From Megamerina dolium (Eukaryota > Arthropoda > Insecta > Diptera > Megamerinidae): DNA of 64,000 nt. Below the pieces are notes generated by a model. That model ran no database searches, was not told the origin of the DNA, and was given only the letters and a program-made list of their open reading frames with translations. A program made the position numbers and the translations under genes. Numbering within the stretch: position 1 is the stretch's first letter; each line of letters begins with the position of its first letter. The DNA lies in assembly GCA_963854835.1 (NCBI GenBank), contig OY978525.1:17144309-17208308 (forward strand), written 5' to 3'. This document shows positions 25,927 through 39,400 of the stretch, one piece after another.

Positions 25927-28900
25927 AAGTATGTTCAGAAAAAATGTTGATAATATAATGAGGGGACTAGTATAGATATTTCAATAAATGTTTTAACTGT
26001 TTGAGTTTATGATGGTATGAGAGCAGAGCAACCCCTCTGGATCTACTAACTCCTTCTAGATGTAAGACCGGCATAGTGTCACATGGCTGTCAACGGGACT
26101 TTTTTTTAAAGTGTGTAATATCAAATTTACCTTGGATCAAAACTATAAACCGCCTTCACATCGACGTCTTGTCTTAAGAATACTGTATAATTGGTAATAC
26201 ACTGCTTTGATATGAGTTTGGTGCACTTTCGTTTATTTCAATTAACTAGCGAGCAATGAATGGAAATTATCTTCTCGCCTTACGAGGTGATTAGGAGAAT
26301 GTTCAAATGCTAATATTTCTATCAGTCAAGAACATTATATTTGGAATTTTGTCGCAACCGTCAAATCATATTCTACTACTTCACCTTATTAAAGCCCTCT
26401 TTTTCCCTTTCTACCTTTTTTTTAAGGATTTTGAGGCATTATTTTAAAATATTGCTACATTATATTAATTCAAAGTTTTTTCCCTCTGAAACTACAACTT
26501 TGAGGGAGCGCTTGAATTCCATCCCGATAGAACTGATAATCTTTTGAGGCCAAGAACGTATCGACCGAACTCTTGACACCTTTGAAGTGAAGCGTATTCC
26601 AGAGAAGGCTGGTTGGTCAGGTCTAACATATGACTTTTTGTCACGAGTAACCAGTAACAATACGATACAAAAAATGTTTCCCTTCTTTTGAGTTTGATAT
26701 AAGTCTTCTTCCAATAAAGCCTCCAATTCAGCGTTTTGACGCTCTTTATTGCATGTATCAAAATCACCACTGTTGAACCCTCTAAACAAAAAATGCACAA
26801 GTTGAAATTGATGAAGCATGTTCTCCATAAGCCTCATACAGCATGCGATGACTTTCCGTTGCACTTTTCTTCAGATGAACACAAATAAGCGAATGAATGA
26901 AACCAAATGGGTTTTTGTTGGCCCAAAAGTTGACAGAGTCGTAGCTAAAAAAATATGCTTGTACTTCGAAAGAATGATACATATTGATTTCAATAGCCTA
27001 ATGATGACGCTTCAACATGAAAGTAGTTTCCACATTCCACGATAGCATTTAATAATACCAACTACCTGTGATGGAAACCCTTTAAAATATATTTAAAGAA
27101 TAGATTTTGGCATTTTGATGGTGGGTTTTTGGAAATTTGGCTATATTCTTAGCTGTAGTATTAGAATAAATGGTAAGATGACTATATACATTTCTACAGT
27201 AACATGACTACATAAAATTATCTAGTTATATTTGTATTGTTGTATTCTTTATATGTGTGATATTGCCATATCACAATCGTATTATTGTTGATATGGGTGA
27301 GATCATTTTATACTTTTATGTCATTCTACTACTACTACTACCACTATTATACTTGCGCATTGAATTCCATCAAACTAAATATAATAAATATGCACTTACA
27401 TGCATGCGTTTAGGTATTAAAAAAAAAGACAATTATTAACAAAATGCACGCATAATTCTTAGTAAAGCGACCCTATCTTCCTATGTCTTTCTCACTCAAA
27501 CTCACTCTTTAAATTACACAATGAATGATTTTCATATTTGCACCTTTAGCCATTTTTAATTATTATACTCGTATAACATCTATTTATGTAGGTTTTCTTC
27601 ATTCAATCAGAAATATTTAATTATTAATTATGAATCGTATCGTACATAAACATTTCATGCTAATTAACATTTCCATTGTCGCTGATTATTTATGTAGAAA
27701 ATTGCGTGTTGTCTGAATGTTGTCTGTCTGTCTTGTGTTGTTTCTTCGTTGTGGCACATGTATGTATTATTTATATTTAGTAGCATATTTATTGAAAAAT
27801 TCCCATAATTTATAATTAATTCATAAATTATTTCATACTCATCATGCGGTAACAGTTACGTCTTCTGTACTTACACATTGCGTTTTACTTAAAAGACATT
27901 ACCTTTGGCTTTTATATTTGAAATCTTTGAGATTATATACAAAATGTATTATACTTTACAAATGTTTCGCATGCAATGAATTTCTAAAAAATAAAATAAA
28001 ATATGTAACAGCAATTTTAGTAGTTGGACTACTATAAATTTGTTTGTACTTCTCGCTTTGGCTATATAGTTTTTTAAGATCTAATTATCGAATATGAATT
28101 AATACTGAGAAGTCTTGATGTTTTGCAATTATATATCATTTTTCAATTTGATTTGAAGAATACATACTTATTTTCTATACAAAATAATAATTGTTCTACG
28201 AATTGCGAGAAAATTTAATTAATTATTAATTAATAGCAAAATATTTAACTGCATAATCTTATCTAAAATAAATATTTGCTATTGATTGAAAGAAAATATA
28301 TTTCTATTTATACGATAGCTTGTTTTGTTAATTTTGCTGGTATTATCATAGGAAATATTCTATCTAACGGCTACAATTAATTTCACATAAGTTAAGAATT
28401 CAATATATTTGTTTAGTTGTAGTTTAAAAATACTCCAGTTATAGCAGAATATTGACAATTCTAATTTTCTGCCTATAAATAACATAGCCAAAGATATCAT
28501 TTCACAGTGAGAAATTAAACATGAAAGTAATTGTTGTACTAGTTGTTGCTTTGGCTTTGTTCGCCCCATCGGTGCTTGGCAAAACATTTAGTCGTTGTTC
28601 ATTGGCTAGGGAAATGCATAGTTTGGGCGTACCGAAATCTGAATTGGCCAGATGGACTTGCATTGCCGAACACGAAAGTTCTTATCGTACTGGTGTTGTT
28701 GGACCGCCAAACTCGAATGGCTCAAATGATTATGGTATCTTTCAAATTAACAATTTATACTGGTGTAAACCATCAAATGGACATTTCTCCTACAATGAAT
28801 GCAAAGTGAATTGCAATGCATTGCTAACCGATAATATAAGAGCTTCGGTTACTTGTGCCCGTAAAATTCAGAAACAACAAGGATGGACTGCTTGGTCAAC

Positions 28901-31900
28901 TTGGAAATTTTGCAGTGGTTCTTTGCCTAGTATCGATCCATGCTTCTAAATGTGTTTTCACATAGATGTTAACACATATATTCATACATATACATATATA
29001 TTCCAAAGGTTTTGTTCTACGTAAATTAATAATAAATGAACGTTTGACGCAAAAACTTTTCGAATGCTTTGTTTTTCTTTGTAAAAGATCAGTAATATTT
29101 TCTAATTTGATTTTAGAAAAAACAAGCAAAAGGAAAATAGGTATTTATGTACGAATAGAATTGTAAAATGTTTATTATGTTGACAGTGCATTTGAATAAA
29201 TATTTACAAATTTCTACTTATGTAATAAACAACTAAGTATGACACGAGTTTTCGAAGTATTGTTATTTAGACAATAGCAATGTGTAGTTACGAGTATATG
29301 ACTAGTATGTGTTACTGTTGTACAAATAATATCTATTCGTAATATAGGTACACAATATTTTCAATACTTTGCACTATAAATATTGAAATTTTTGCAACAG
29401 CGACATCAGTTTTGTAATTCCATTACTAACCAAGTAAAAGCATTTAGCTGGCACATCAACCATCCAATCAATATGAAAGGTATTGTAATGCTTTTCGTTG
29501 CTTTGGCTTTAACTGCCACAACTATTGCTAAAACATTCAACCGTTGTTCTTTGGCTCGTGAAATGTCTATGCTGGGTGTACCACGTAATCAATTGGCCCG
29601 ATGGGCTTGTATTGCTGAATATGAAAGTTCATTTCGTACTGGAATGATTGGTCCATTGAACTGGGATGGCTCAAATGATTATGGCATTTTCCAAATCAAC
29701 AATTACTATTGGTGTCAACCAGCTGATGGAAGTTTCTCCTATAATGAGTGCCGTATTAGTTGCAATGATCTCTTGAGTGACAATATTATCCACTCTGTAA
29801 TATGTGCTCATAAAGTGCTGAGTCAACAAGGTTGGTTCGCGTGGTCCTCGTGGCGTTATTGTATTGGTATTTTGCCAAGCATTGATGACTGTTTTTGAAT
29901 TTTTCGATGGTATTTTATTTAAGTTTTTTATTAAACTCTTACTTGTTTCGAATAAATTGATATTTGATTAATCACGATTAATCAGGTTAATTAATTAGAT
30001 GATTACTCGAACATCGCTAACTTAAATAAAACATTTTTTAAAAAAAAATTCTTTGTATTTTGATTTAAGTGAATTGAGGGAAAATCTTTTGATATCAAAT
30101 ATTTGTTATGATCTGCCTAACCTATGTCCTTTATTTTTTTTCACGTATAGAATTCCCGATGTATGATAAATAGGTAAGCTTGTAATTCCACTTCTTTTTG
30201 TTTTCTGATTAACAAATTTTAAACTTGGGAAAACTTAGTACTTTTTTTAAAAATATTTCTATGAATTTTTAGATTTTACCTCCTCGAAAATATTTATATG
30301 AGTCAGTTCATCAAGTGTCTAGAAGACTAAAAGGATTGTAAGTTAAATTAACATTTCTTCAACCTAAGTTAATAACAAGATGAATGCATTTAATTCAAGC
30401 TGTGTTTTGTTACGAGTATTTAGACGGTGATGGCACGTATCAAAATGTTCAATTCTAAAGCGTAGTATGCTGTAGAAAATAAATTCCGCTCTCATAAGAA
30501 ACTACCTTAGATAATATGAAACTAAATGTCAAAATAAATTATTTTCGTTTAATTTCCTGAGGAAGAATGCAGTTGAAAATAACTAGGATTGATATTTGTA
30601 GTAATTTTGTAGACTTGTGGAGACTTTATTATGACATTTCACGAAATGAAATAAATGGGTATATGTTTATTTCGTTGGAAGGTTTCAAATGATTTAAATG
30701 CAAGATGTTGTTTTGTAGGTCTCTTCCTACATTTATTTTTCTTATTTTTTATAGAATTATAAACTACATAGGCCAGTAAAATATTCGAAATTTTCATATT
30801 TCTCGTTTTGATTGCCAAAAATGAGATTTGACTCTTATTTCTTTACCGAAAAGAAATATATGCTAAATCGACAAAAAATAAAATATTTGCTTCAAATTTG
30901 ATTATTATTATTATTATGATTAATATTATTATTGTTGCTTAATGGAAAACATTTAAACTTTCATTGCTATTCCATTAATTTTCATTGCTCAGCAAATATA
31001 CATATGTATGTCCATATGTAACAATTTCACTTTCTATCAAATAAACACCACTACAACGACCATCTATTTATTTACCTACGTGTGCAAAATCAAAAAAAAA
31101 AAAATACAAACAATAATCAACGACATAATATAATTTGTTGTAGCATGAATTTATTAGATGAAACAACCTCTATGTGGATTTCTGTGACAGCATGTGCCTC
31201 TATGTAAACAAAACAACTTCTTAGCTGGTTAGTCCATTTTACAAATGGACTGTCAGCAAACTTTATGCTACGCTACACTAAGCGATATACCCCACTACAC
31301 TTGGGAGCTCAGTTATGTGTACTGCTATGCATACAGGCAGACCAGACAAGTGTGATTACAATGTAATTATCTTATTATTGCTGTTGTTGTTGTTGTTGTT
31401 TTTGTGGTGCTTGATACATTAATTATAGTATGATTACATTTTATTTTACATCTGTGTGTAATTTCGAAATTAATATATGAAATATGAAATTTCACTTTTT
31501 TTTTTGGTGACAAATTAGTATGTGACATGCAATTGATATCCAGATTTGTCTGAAAACTCTACTCATTGATATCATATTAATGATAGTAGGATGAAAGATT
31601 TATTGTATTACTTTTCACACTTTTATAGATTAATGGATGACAGTTTTTATCTCACATTTAGGATTTTTGTTTTCATTTTAATGTATTCTACAATATGTTA
31701 ATATCCGCATCATTGGGTAATAAGTTTTAAAGTAATTTATTTTGAATATCCGTTTGAACAATTTATCTTCGGTATTACAGAAGCTTAGATACCCTACACT
31801 ATGACAGATAGACTGATATACTTTCGAAAGGCATATTTTCAGAAGTATATGATTTATTGGGTGCCGTAGCTCAGTGGTTAGTGTGTTGGACTTCTGATCT

Positions 31901-34892
31901 GTAGGTTGTGTATTGAATCCCCGGCTGAAGCATAACACATTTAATATCGAAAAGCTTCAAAAGACCTGTGTGACAAAGCTCAGAAAAGTGATGTTGCAGG
32001 AGTTCTGCCGTTCGGAACCGGCTAAAATAAGTAGGTCCCTTCTAATGCTGTCCAAAATTTAAAACGCACAACAGTAATGGAAGAGAAGCACTGCCAAAGA
32101 GCCCTTTGGGGCTTTAATTGCCACAAAAAAATGCGAAATACTCGTGGTTTGAATTCGATTGCGTCCACTATGACTCGTATGTTGATTAATTAATATCTAG
32201 ATATCGCCAATTTTGAGGTCTTTTGTTCGTTAGCAAAAGTTATCTTATGTGCTAATTTTCAGCACTATCTCTCTATAATTACAGAAATGATTATGCGCCA
32301 AACAGACAGCGCGGAAAACTCAGATTGTGAATTTGGTCAAAAATATATATAATTTTTCATATCTGTCACCTCTGCTTATAATTATTACAAATAGAATCAT
32401 AAACTCAATATACCCGCTTTAAGAATATAGTGCATAAATTATAAGGGGAAATTTATTAGGATCCTACATCCCACAGAATTTCTAATACTCTTTTGCAGTA
32501 TCTGAATGGTATTTAGCAGTTAATTAGTATTAGGTTTCTATTTGATGGCACGTCTTATTTGACTTTCGACGAGAGTCATGTGAATTTTAATACATAGTAT
32601 AGACCAGTGCCATTAGTGAGATTTTAAGTAAACATATTTCGGCCGACCTAACAAACTGGAAATATGGGTCTATGCCATTTACTGGGCGAAAATGTTGATA
32701 TGGTCTTCAGTCAGTCAGTTACAACGGTCAGTTTCTTCAAAATGAGCAATAATTTTGCCAATTGCTTAATTGGACGATTATGACGACCAAAACTTTCACA
32801 TAATTTGCGAAATCTAATTTTTTTAACGACCAATTTGTTGTTAACGACTCTATTACTATAGCATAGCATAGCTTTGAATAACCCACCCTGTACTTTAAGG
32901 CTTTAGTTTCCAACAATCACTTAATTTCCATTACGACAATACTCATACTCTCATTACTCTCATATTCAAACATTAATTATTGCCAGCATTATAACAACTT
33001 TTAATGAACAATGTTCCATTGTATGGCAAATCAGCAGCTGGTAAGAAGTTTCTTTCGATATTGAACGGTAGGTATATCGTCCAATAAGCTTCAGTATGAG
33101 CGAAATCAAGGAGGTTCTGTATGAAGACTTGCAATCCTTCGTTTTTGGCCTTAAACAACTTTACTATCTTAATTATAGCATTGAACTCATAATCATCATA
33201 TACAAATCGACATAAGTCCGATTGATTAGTCGTCAGGGGAATATGTTTTGAGTTTCAATTGCGCAATTGCGCAAATCCAACATTAGGTTGAGTCGTTTAA
33301 AATACAAAAGAAAAGATTTTATTAAAAGTATATATCATCTTGGAACCATTACACATACCAGGTGGAATATTTACTGCTTTTTTTAATCTTATGTAATATT
33401 TACAGTGACAGTTCCTTCCCACTGGAAATCTTGACAGAAAGTCAATATCATATTTATCTCAGCGGAACGAAATGTACGTAAGTTTGTGCAAAAAGTTCGT
33501 GACACTGGCACGCTAGTTGACAACACTCACGGTCCCCGTCATCGTAAGGTGATCACTGACGAGAATGTGGCTGTCGTAGACGAGAGTGTGCGACTCAGTC
33601 CTGGAATATCGCCAACTAACATTTCACGCATTTCTATGGCCGAAAATTTAAGACATGGATTTGGACGATTTTTGGTTTTAGCAGGATGGCGTGCCATGCT
33701 TAACAGCCCATGCCACTATCTACCTTTTTCGAGCCAAGTTCAGTAATTGTGTTATCAGCCGTCTCGGCGATGTCAATTGACCATCTCGCCGTTTCACTTT
33801 TTTGTGGTGTAACGATTCAGGGGGTAGAGGCAGAAACCGGGTTTGGAAAATTGATAAATGAACTCTTGTTCAATAAATAATGGGAATGTTTAGTCTTTCG
33901 AATAAAGTAATAATATAACAAAAAAAAAATATGTTTGTTTTTTGTTTTGAATAAAAAAAAACTTGTACAACTTGGACCACCCTTTAAAATCTTGCTTAAA
34001 CTCCGCGAAAAATAACTAATGTGATATTTTTTATCATAACTTTCTTAAATCGTTAAATATTTTGACGTTTGAGTCTTGATTCAACGACCCACCCTAACGT
34101 ATGTATGCATTAATTTACGTTCTATTTATCACATCTTATAATTCTTTCAAAATGCTGATACAGATTCAATTAAAAATAAAATGAATTTGTTAGTTAACAA
34201 ATATCTACAAATTACATGGATAATTAAGAAAAACGCAAGTATCATTTGTACAAATACACTATCATAAGTTATACTACATACTAACATTCATATGATGTTA
34301 CACCATAAGTAGCGGTGTGTTAACAAGTTAGTGCTTTGAAAATATGGTCAAAAAAATGTTTTGCAAATCCCATATAAATCATAAAATAACAACATTTTTC
34401 TTAATTTCTACTAATGGTTTGTGGTATGACATAGTGATACGTTAATTGAAAACAATGTTGAATGGATTTAAAATGAGCTGAATATAGTAAATAGCTAATA
34501 AGTAAATCTTGTATAACAACATACGAACATAAACAAATAACGTACTTTTATGCATTTTTTTTTTAAACAATGGTTGACTCATAATATTTAGGGAAACTTG
34601 TAGTAAAACATGTAGTTTTCGAGAATAGCATAAAATATGAAATATTGTACTCCATTTGTTGTCTTATGTTAAGAAATAATATAGAAAAAATATCAACAGG
34701 TTCTTCTTCATAGAGTAAGTATGCAAATGTTGATGACAGTTTGTCAACAGCAATGAAATGACAGCTGTCAGGCAAAACATACATGAAAAGTGTCCACTTG
34801 ACATATGAGTAACTGAGTGCTTACTTAGCATAAATGATGAAAACAAAAAATATGATAGGATTATATGTATTTAGTGCTACCTACAATATAGA

Positions 34893-34984
<92 letters not shown>

Positions 34985-36417
34985 CTATTTATACATATGA
35001 AGACAATAAACCATAATATAACGTTTTGCATATTAAACAACAATAAATAAAATGTAAATTAGTTGGCATTTTTTATTTGCATTTATTTTTCTTTCGCCTA
35101 ACAACATGACATATGACAGTTGTGGGAGTATTTTTTCTAATCGTCAACTTAGCTCAAAGCAGAAGCTTAAAACACAGAAGAAGAGAAAGAAGAAAACAAT
35201 TTATTTAAAAAAATATACAGACATGTGTATTTACTTATACATGCTGACTGAATGACATGGCATAGTGACAACAGAGCTACAAAAGAAAGGAAGTTACTCC
35301 CAGTGTATAAATAAACAATTGTAAAATGTGCCAACGAGCTACAAATATGATAAATGACATTTGCTTTCTGTTGTTGGTTGTTTTTTTTTTTTGTCAGAAA
35401 GTTAGCTGGTGCATTTCTTCTTCATATTTACAAACGTTTATTCTCGTATACGGCAATGTTAATGTGTCAATAGTTGTACTCCCAGTCAGTCGTATCACAG
35501 TAGGTATCTATTTACTAGTAGTTGTTTTAAATTTATAACAATTGTAGATAAATAAATGTTTTGTCATGAAATATCTTACATACGCTTTATCTCTGTAAAG
35601 TGGGCATATCTAGTATCTACTCTACCATACCACAAGAAGATGTGTACAATTAAAGCCAAAATATGAATAGAGATAAAATAAAACGGCATGAGAAAGTGGC
35701 AGAAGAATGTTGTAATAAAGCATTGCATTATAAAAGTAATAATTTTTCACTTCAACCAACACTATTCTTGTATTATTTTCTTATTGGACTACTTGTAATC
35801 ACTATAGAAGATATGTTGATCCCGTGGCAGAAATTTCGAAGTTTAAAAATGTAATAACATATTAAAAATAAAAAAGTTCAATTGATTTTTAAAGAAATTA
35901 AAATTCATTCTTTAGAATGCTCCACAGTGGTTGAGGTTCAAGGTCTACATGGCCATGTTCGATAGTCCACAAAAAGTTGACGAGAATAAAAGCAACAAAT
36001 GTGTAGCAACATTTCCTACTCCACGATGTTGCTTATGTCAATATTACGTCTGGGTATAAAAATAAAAAACATATCTCCATTGAAAAAATCGGCCCACAGC
36101 CTATATATTTTTATATATATATTATATTTAAGTCGTTTATGTGTCATTGTATTTATATTTTTATTATATAGCCAATTGTCGAGAATATAACATATAAAAT
36201 TTATAATTCATATAGGATTTACAAACTGAGCCAAAATTTCAGGTGTGAAATTGGACAAAATATCAAAAAAATTAGAAACTTTTTTAAAAAATTATGTCAA
36301 ATTCACACAAACATCGCTTGGACGTTAAAAAATTGTAAAAATCCATCCTTTACTTACACTTTTTAAATAATTAAAAAAGAGTTGCAAATTATTGGGTAGT
36401 TGGATATCGCAGCAGCG

Positions 36418-36449
<32 letters not shown>

Positions 36450-39400
36450 GAGAATCCTCCGCTTTGAGAGGCTAGAAAGCCCTATTGTAATACTACCGAG
36501 CTTCTCTTCCAGTATTTTGGTGGCAAATTGTTACTGCGGAAGAATTTCCAATTGCTTGCCGGCAGGTGGATACTTCCTCGATATTAAAATTGGCGCCTCA
36601 ATCGGGTATCTAACAAACAAACTACAGCTACTACTAGAACTGAAGGTAAGCGCAGATGAATATTTATGTATTGCTTAGCTGAAGGATCAGGCTTTAATTA
36701 AATACACATATAACAGAAGGCAACGATCAATGGAGATCATTTGATATGATGATATGAAGGGCTTTTAAATAATATAGCCACTTGAAAAAAAAAAAACAAA
36801 GTTCTTGTGCAGTAGATGAGGTAAATATTTCCGTACTTATTTGGGGTCGCTAAATTCGAATTGTTTGACTCGATCAGGTAGTATATCGCTACTAGCCTCT
36901 AAATAATGAAAGAGTAGGAGGGTGACTGACCCTTGTTAATTCTCTTTCTCAACATTTTATCCAAACAAACTTATTTTCTATTTCTACTCCTCATAGAAGT
37001 TTCCTTACTTAATTGATGTTTTTTTTATAACATTTTTACTAAATATTTTTCTAAAAATATTTACTTTCCTGCTACTTCTTTTTCCCTACCAAAATACTTG
37101 AATATTTCGGGATTAGCACTCCTATTACATATTTCTGCATACATATATAGTACAATCAGTAGATTATTCTCATTATTCTTTATAGTTTGTTCCCACTATT
37201 AAGTGAGAATTTTAATGACAACATATGTATGTTGTTGAAATATTGTATTTAGATTTTACTAGATCTGGAGTGTTATTTGTATCACTATTTATGACATTCA
37301 GACTTAGCCCAGATACTGAATAATTATATCTCTAATTATTATTATCATTAAATCCAACATATATTTAAACATTTAACAATTTTACATACTACTCCCATAT
37401 ATGTTTGAATTTTTTTTATCATTTTTTTTCTGTCACGCTTAATAACTTAATAACTAACTTATCACGAGGGAGAGCAATAAGCAATATTTCAATGTACTTG
37501 AATCAAGCTTATTATATCTAATGGTGTTTGAACTAATATTGGATGATCATTATATATATAAAAATATAATTAATTGTTATTATTAAGATTTTATATTACT
37601 TACATACTCGAAATTTAAAAAAGTTTAAATTATTACATGAAAGAAAAAATGAGAAAAATATGTTATTTATGATATTAATAATGTTATGTTTATAGATATC
37701 GTTGATATGTTTATAGATTTCGTGCCCATAATAAGAAATATCTGTCGGACAAAATGGCTGACAACGGATCTGAGAATTTTCATGATGCTTGCTTTATACA
37801 TAGATACTGTCTTATAACAAATAAAGTTAGCTAATTTCATTGCATACAGTCACACGCACATTTTATCGGAAAAGTAATGACGTATCATTATGTAGCAGAT
37901 GACGTCGAACGTATTTTGACATTACAATATTAATACAATTGACATATATGGCTTTAAATATAATCAATTTACTGGGCGTTCGAATTTAACATTAAATTGA
38001 AAATGAATTACTAAATTCTCCATCTTTGTCATATTTTACTTTATTATTTTCACAAAAGAGAAAAGCGCAAGTTAGACATGTGATAGCTCGTGATATTAAA
38101 TATTCATAATTCGACCATCTACGACCATCTCAGGAAGTTGAGATTTACCACGAAGCTCAATATTTGAGTTCCGCATGAGCTCAAAGCAGCTGATCTCATC
38201 AATCGACCTTAAGCGCAACAAAAGCGTCCCATTCATGTGGCTGGAGATGAAGAATGGATTGTCCACAACAATATTTAACCTAAGCGATCATGGTGATGGG
38301 AGTAGAAATGCTATTAGATCTACCTAAAAGCAAATCTTTTTAATCAAACTAAGGATTTGCTCTTTATAGAATGGTGAGATAACAGAGATGTCATGTTCTT
38401 CGAGCTTTTACCGCGGAATCATACAATTGACTCAGAGACGTATTGCCTTCAACTGGTTGAATAGGGTTCTTCCAGGAAAAACGTCCAAAGCTTAGTGCTG
38501 CGAGACTTGCTTCAGCTTGAATAGAAATTGTTGCTGATCTTAGGCCATCCGATTAACATTTATTTAAATGGAAGTAACATTACTTGAACGTTAGATCATT
38601 CGATTCTGATGAGACTCTCTTTTACAGATTTTCATCAATTCCTTACTATAAAGGTCAAGTCGTTCATACAGCTTCGCGAAAAATGCAAAAAGGTCTTAAA
38701 TTATGTCATTATTTTTCCGACATCGATATATCACATATAATAAATTTATGTGTCTCTAATATATAAGGCATCTGTCGCTCTCTTTCTGTCTTTATTTCGC
38801 TTGCTCAAGTTATAGATTAATGCAGTTAGAAATTTATTACAATAGATTTTCTACAAACATTCTTCATACATAACATATGTACATTTTCATAGGACTAATT
38901 AAACTGTATATTACATTAATTTGTAAAATTAGTAAAGCAAAAACAAACAACAGAATGGGAAATATATGTGGGAAGTATAAAATGTGTTAAAACATAAATC
39001 ATATTGCTGTAACATATAAAAAAACAACCTCAAGATATGCAAATTAAACAGTAAAAATAATATAAAATGTATAAGTGACTATTATAAATGACTATAATAA
39101 AAAAAAATTGCCAACATTTGCATAAATTATATGTACCTATGTATTTCTATTAAAAAAAAAATAACATAGGTCGCCTCTATAGTTCTTTAGAATTGTAGGT
39201 ATATATATATTCGTGCACACAGTAAAGTCGTACAATATAAAACAATAGAAATTGTCATTGTCATTGTCATTGAAAAATTGACATGATGAAATCATGTTAA
39301 TTTAACCAAGCGGAATTAATATGGTTACTTGGTAGTTTATAAAATGTTATAATGAATGAATTTGATATTTTTCTGTCTAACTGTGGTATAAACGTGTATG

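Noticed and set aside
29383..29472. Upstream extension of lysozyme 2
   Set aside because: Begins with TTG, spans the predicted initiator, and would put 30 residues before the signal peptide.
10319..36449. Regular short repeats considered as a CRISPR array
   Set aside because: They are GA microsatellites and dispersed SINEs in a eukaryotic genome; there are no spacers or cas genes.
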